In this document: positions 4,629-6,826 of the stretch, piece by piece
Position numbering within the stretch: position 1 is the first letter of the stretch
Layout of the letters: every line of letters starts with the position of its first letter
Assembly (NCBI GenBank): GCA_946886925.1
Contig: CAMPJQ010000147.1
Coordinates: 1-6,826 of the forward strand
Reading direction: 5' to 3'
Length of the DNA stretch: 6,826 nucleotides
From: an uncultured Terrimonas sp.
Lineage (GTDB): Bacteria > Bacteroidota > Bacteroidia > Chitinophagales > Chitinophagaceae
Notes under the pieces: generated by a model
The model's database searches: none
Seen by the model: only the letters and a program-made list of their open reading frames with translations
What the model was told of the DNA's origin: nothing
Program-made: the position numbers and the translations under genes

Positions 4629-6826
4629 CTACTTTTTTGATTTTCTCTCTTTCTCCAGCTCTTCCAGTGTCCAGGGATCCCATCTTCTTCCTACCACATC
4701 ACGCACTTTTCTTATATCTGCAGGCTGTATGGTTGAAGCCGAATTGCCAAGATTGGTGCGTATATAACTGAGTACAGCAGCCAGCCATTCATCATCGCTG
4801 TTTAACATGGGCGGCATAATGCTGGGATAATCTTTCCCATCTACCGGACCGGTTAAACCACTCAAAACGATGCGGATCAATTTTCCAGGGTCGCCGTTCA
4901 CGCGTTTTGAACCCGATAGAGGCGGCGCTATCATGCCAGATCCCCCAAACTGCAAACCTTTTCCATTGGCTCCGTGGCAGGAAGAACAAAGCGATTTAAA
5001 ATTTTCTGCCCCTTTTAGCACCAAATCCCTGTCGGCCTGCTTGAGATGACCGGTTTGCACATCTACCGGCAGGCTTGTAGTAAGATGCCCGATGGTCATT
5101 TGAGCGGCCTGGTATACCATGCCTTTCCGGTTGCTGTCTGCTTTAACCAGCACCTCAAGGATCGGCTTTGCTTTTTCGGGTGTGCTGTAACGTAATGATT
5201 GTGCCAGTTGGGTACGAACATCTGTATCGGGATCGTTGATCAATTTGGTTAAATGCAAATACACATCCTGCCCTTTCGTTTTAATATCCGCCTCGCTGAT
5301 CCATACCGCCATGCGCCTCAGCTCCGGCGACTTATCCTTCATCACCTGCCATAAAAGAGATTTGTCTACAGCCTGCAACCCTTCCAGCGTCCATAAAGCA
5401 TGTATACGGCCGATCAGCGAAGGCTTATCCTTCCAGAACATAAGATTATCCCAAAAAGAGGGTACATCCAGCACTATTTGTTTCAATGCCGGAACAACAG
5501 ATTGCTCATTGCGAACAATCAGTAATTTCTGGGCATTGTCGCGCCACCAGCCATTGGGATGTGAAAGGTATTTTACCAATTGCGCCGCCGGTGCATTCAG
5601 CATATCCGGTTTTCGCGTATCAGGCGGAATAGCTTCATGCACAATACGGTATATTCGCCCCCTGCCAATATTCTTATCGAGGCCCAAACGTTGTATCTGC
5701 GGCCGAAGATAGGATTTGGGGCCTGTCCAGTTCCCTTCCTGTATAATGCCCCTGTACATGTCTACAATATACAGGCAACCATCGGGGCCGGTTGTCATGT
5801 TTACCGGCCTAAAATTCATGTCGGTGGAAGCTATAAATTCAGCTTTATCATACGCGTTTTTCACTACCCGCATTCCATTTTTGTTCAGCACTTTTGCGCG
5901 GCGGATCAGCCTGCCCACAGGTTCACAAATAAAGAGATCACCTTTCATGCCTTCGGGGAGCCTGTCGCCCCGGAAAATGGTTTGTCCGCAAGTTGCCGTA
6001 AAATGGTTTAATGTATTGTTCTCACGTAAACGTTTTGCGCCCCCTTCCACATCGGGAGTGGCTATTATGGGCCAGGGAGAATGGAAATCGCCCTCATACT
6101 GATCGTTCTCAAAATCAAGCTCGCCATAAGCCGGCATTTGCTGAAAGCCCAGCGCTGCCACTTCGCCACCGGCAGAAGAAAGAAATAACCTTCCGTAATC
6201 ATCGTTGCCCAGTCCCCATTGCCCGCCGGGCACATCGGTAAGACTGTCAATTTTTAACTGGTCGCCTGTCCATTTGTACCTGATTTGCCGGCTGGTATAG
6301 ATCCAGTTGTCGAGGTTCCATACCAGCCCACTTTTCTGGTGCTCAAGGTTGCGGGTATCGGGAGTATCGTTGTGGTATACCCGCAGTTTTTCATCTGCTA
6401 TACCATCGTTGGTAGTATCCCTGTAAGTGTATAAATTGTTTGAGTAGGTTTCCTGTACAACCAGCCTGTCATCCAATGGAAGCATCATGCGGGGCAATAC
6501 CAGGCTGTCAATAAACACTGTTCTTTTGTCCATCTTGCCATCGCCGTTTGTATCTTCCAGGCGGATGATCTGGCTAAGCGGTTCATTTTCATTGGTAGCC
6601 TCAATATCCTGCATGTAGGTAAGCATTTCGGCCACATACATTCGTCCATTGGCATCCCAAACAATAGCCACCGGCTCTTCAACCATGGGTTCGCCGGCTA
6701 CCAGCTCAATACGGTAGCCCTCCGGAAGATGCATGGTTTTCATGCTTTCTTCCGGGGAAAGTGCTACCGGCGAAGGATTTTGGATAACGGGCGGTTGTAG
6801 TACAGGTTTTTCAGGAATGTTGTTAT
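4629..6826 (-). CDS. PVC-type membrane-bound dehydrogenase: beta-propeller, HEAT repeats and C-terminal cytochrome c, N-terminus cut
   Basis: This is a predicted periplasmic or membrane-anchored oxidoreductase, thought to oxidise sugars or related alcohols/aldehydes and pass electrons to its own heme c. The frame stays open to the window edge. The residues before the ATG at 6743 (SPVALSPEES, then MKTMHLPEGYRIELVAGEP) belong to the usual domain entry, so that ATG is internal and the signal or lipoprotein peptide is off the edge. Numbered from it, 1-375 form the propeller related to sorbosone/glucose dehydrogenases, with a calcium-loop-like DTNGDGKMD (64-72) and a degenerate copy DTTNDGIAD (109-117). 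Residues about 385-560 are HEAT-like (LSHPNGWWRDNAQKLL, NDPDTDVRTQLAQSLR). Residues 575-665 are the cytochrome c domain, with heme motif CSSCH (586-590) and likely Met ligand in SIMPPM (M643 or M646). The domain order matches DUF7133-type proteins common in Planctomycetes and Bacteroidota. The substrate is unknown. Confidence 0.9.
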   Translation of the reverse strand, partial: NNIPEKPVLQPPVIQNPSPVALSPEESMKTMHLPEGYRIELVAGEPMVEEPVAIVWDANGRMYVAEMLTYMQDIEATNENEPLSQIIRLEDTNGDGKMDKRTVFIDSLVLPRMMLPLDDRLVVQETYSNNLYTYRDTTNDGIADEKLRVYHNDTPDTRNLEHQKSGLVWNLDNWIYTSRQIRYKWTGDQLKIDSLTDVPGGQWGLGNDDYGRLFLSSAGGEVAALGFQQMPAYGELDFENDQYEGDFHSPWPIIATPDVEGGAKRLRENNTLNHFTATCGQTIFRGDRLPEGMKGDLFICEPVGRLIRRAKVLNKNGMRVVKNAYDKAEFIASTDMNFRPVNMTTGPDGCLYIVDMYRGIIQEGNWTGPKSYLRPQIQRLGLDKNIGRGRIYRIVHEAIPPDTRKPDMLNAPAAQLVKYLSHPNGWWRDNAQKLLIVRNEQSVVPALKQIVLDVPSFWDNLMFWKDKPSLIGRIHALWTLEGLQAVDKSLLWQVMKDKSPELRRMAVWISEADIKTKGQDVYLHLTKLINDPDTDVRTQLAQSLRYSTPEKAKPILEVLVKADSNRKGMVYQAAQMTIGHLTTSLPVDVQTGHLKQADRDLVLKGAENFKSLCSSCHGANGKGLQFGGSGMIAPPLSGSKRVNGDPGKLIRIVLSGLTGPVDGKDYPSIMPPMLNSDDEWLAAVLSYIRTNLGNSASTIQPADIRKVRDVVGRRWDPWTLEELEKERKSKK

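Noticed and set aside
5236..5712. A 158-codon plus-strand open frame inside the dehydrogenase gene
   Set aside because: It is antisense to the HEAT-repeat region of a clearly real gene, and its product looks like reverse-complement noise rich in Cys, Ser and Arg.

Overview
This 6.8 kb window looks like the chromosome of a Bacteroidota bacterium, probably of the Chitinophagaceae or a nearby group. The grounds are a TonB-dependent receptor ending in the usual aromatic residue, a GntR regulator with a LacI-like sensor, a large propeller/HEAT/cytochrome c dehydrogenase of the PVC type, a perfect TAnnTTTG promoter element, and moderate GC with A/T-rich leaders. The family is an inference from gene content only.

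Layout. Bases 1-2073 (+) hold a 5'-truncated TonB-dependent outer-membrane receptor, most like ZnuD-type metal receptors. It is followed by a clear intrinsic terminator near 2175-2205. The first ~70 bases are an odd C-rich tract in which the reading frame breaks, and they look like a poor sequence end. Bases 2206-2565 hold no convincing intact gene, but the minus strand may carry the frameshifted tail of a dead gene. A family 2 glycosyltransferase follows (2566-3471, +). It converges with a GntR/LacI-type regulator (4533-3502, -) across only 30 bases. The regulator has its own candidate promoter (4564-4571), with a 6-bp inverted repeat just upstream that could be an operator. Upstream of it on the same strand, separated by 97 bases, is a large cytochrome c-containing dehydrogenase (4629 to the right edge, -), cut at its N-terminus by the window end.

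How the genes may work together. The receptor and the glycosyltransferase are each separate from the other genes by orientation, terminator or gap, and no joint pathway is visible. The dehydrogenase and the regulator share a strand and could form a small sugar- or polyol-responsive unit. In this reading the regulator senses a small ligand, likely a sugar, and the periplasmic dehydrogenase oxidises a related compound and passes electrons to its own heme c. That link rests on adjacency and family habits only. I found no RNA gene, CRISPR array, insertion sequence or defence system, and nothing that I can defend as a new system. The points most worth a second look are the regulator's promoter/inverted-repeat arrangement, the possible decayed gene before the glycosyltransferase, and the damaged left edge.
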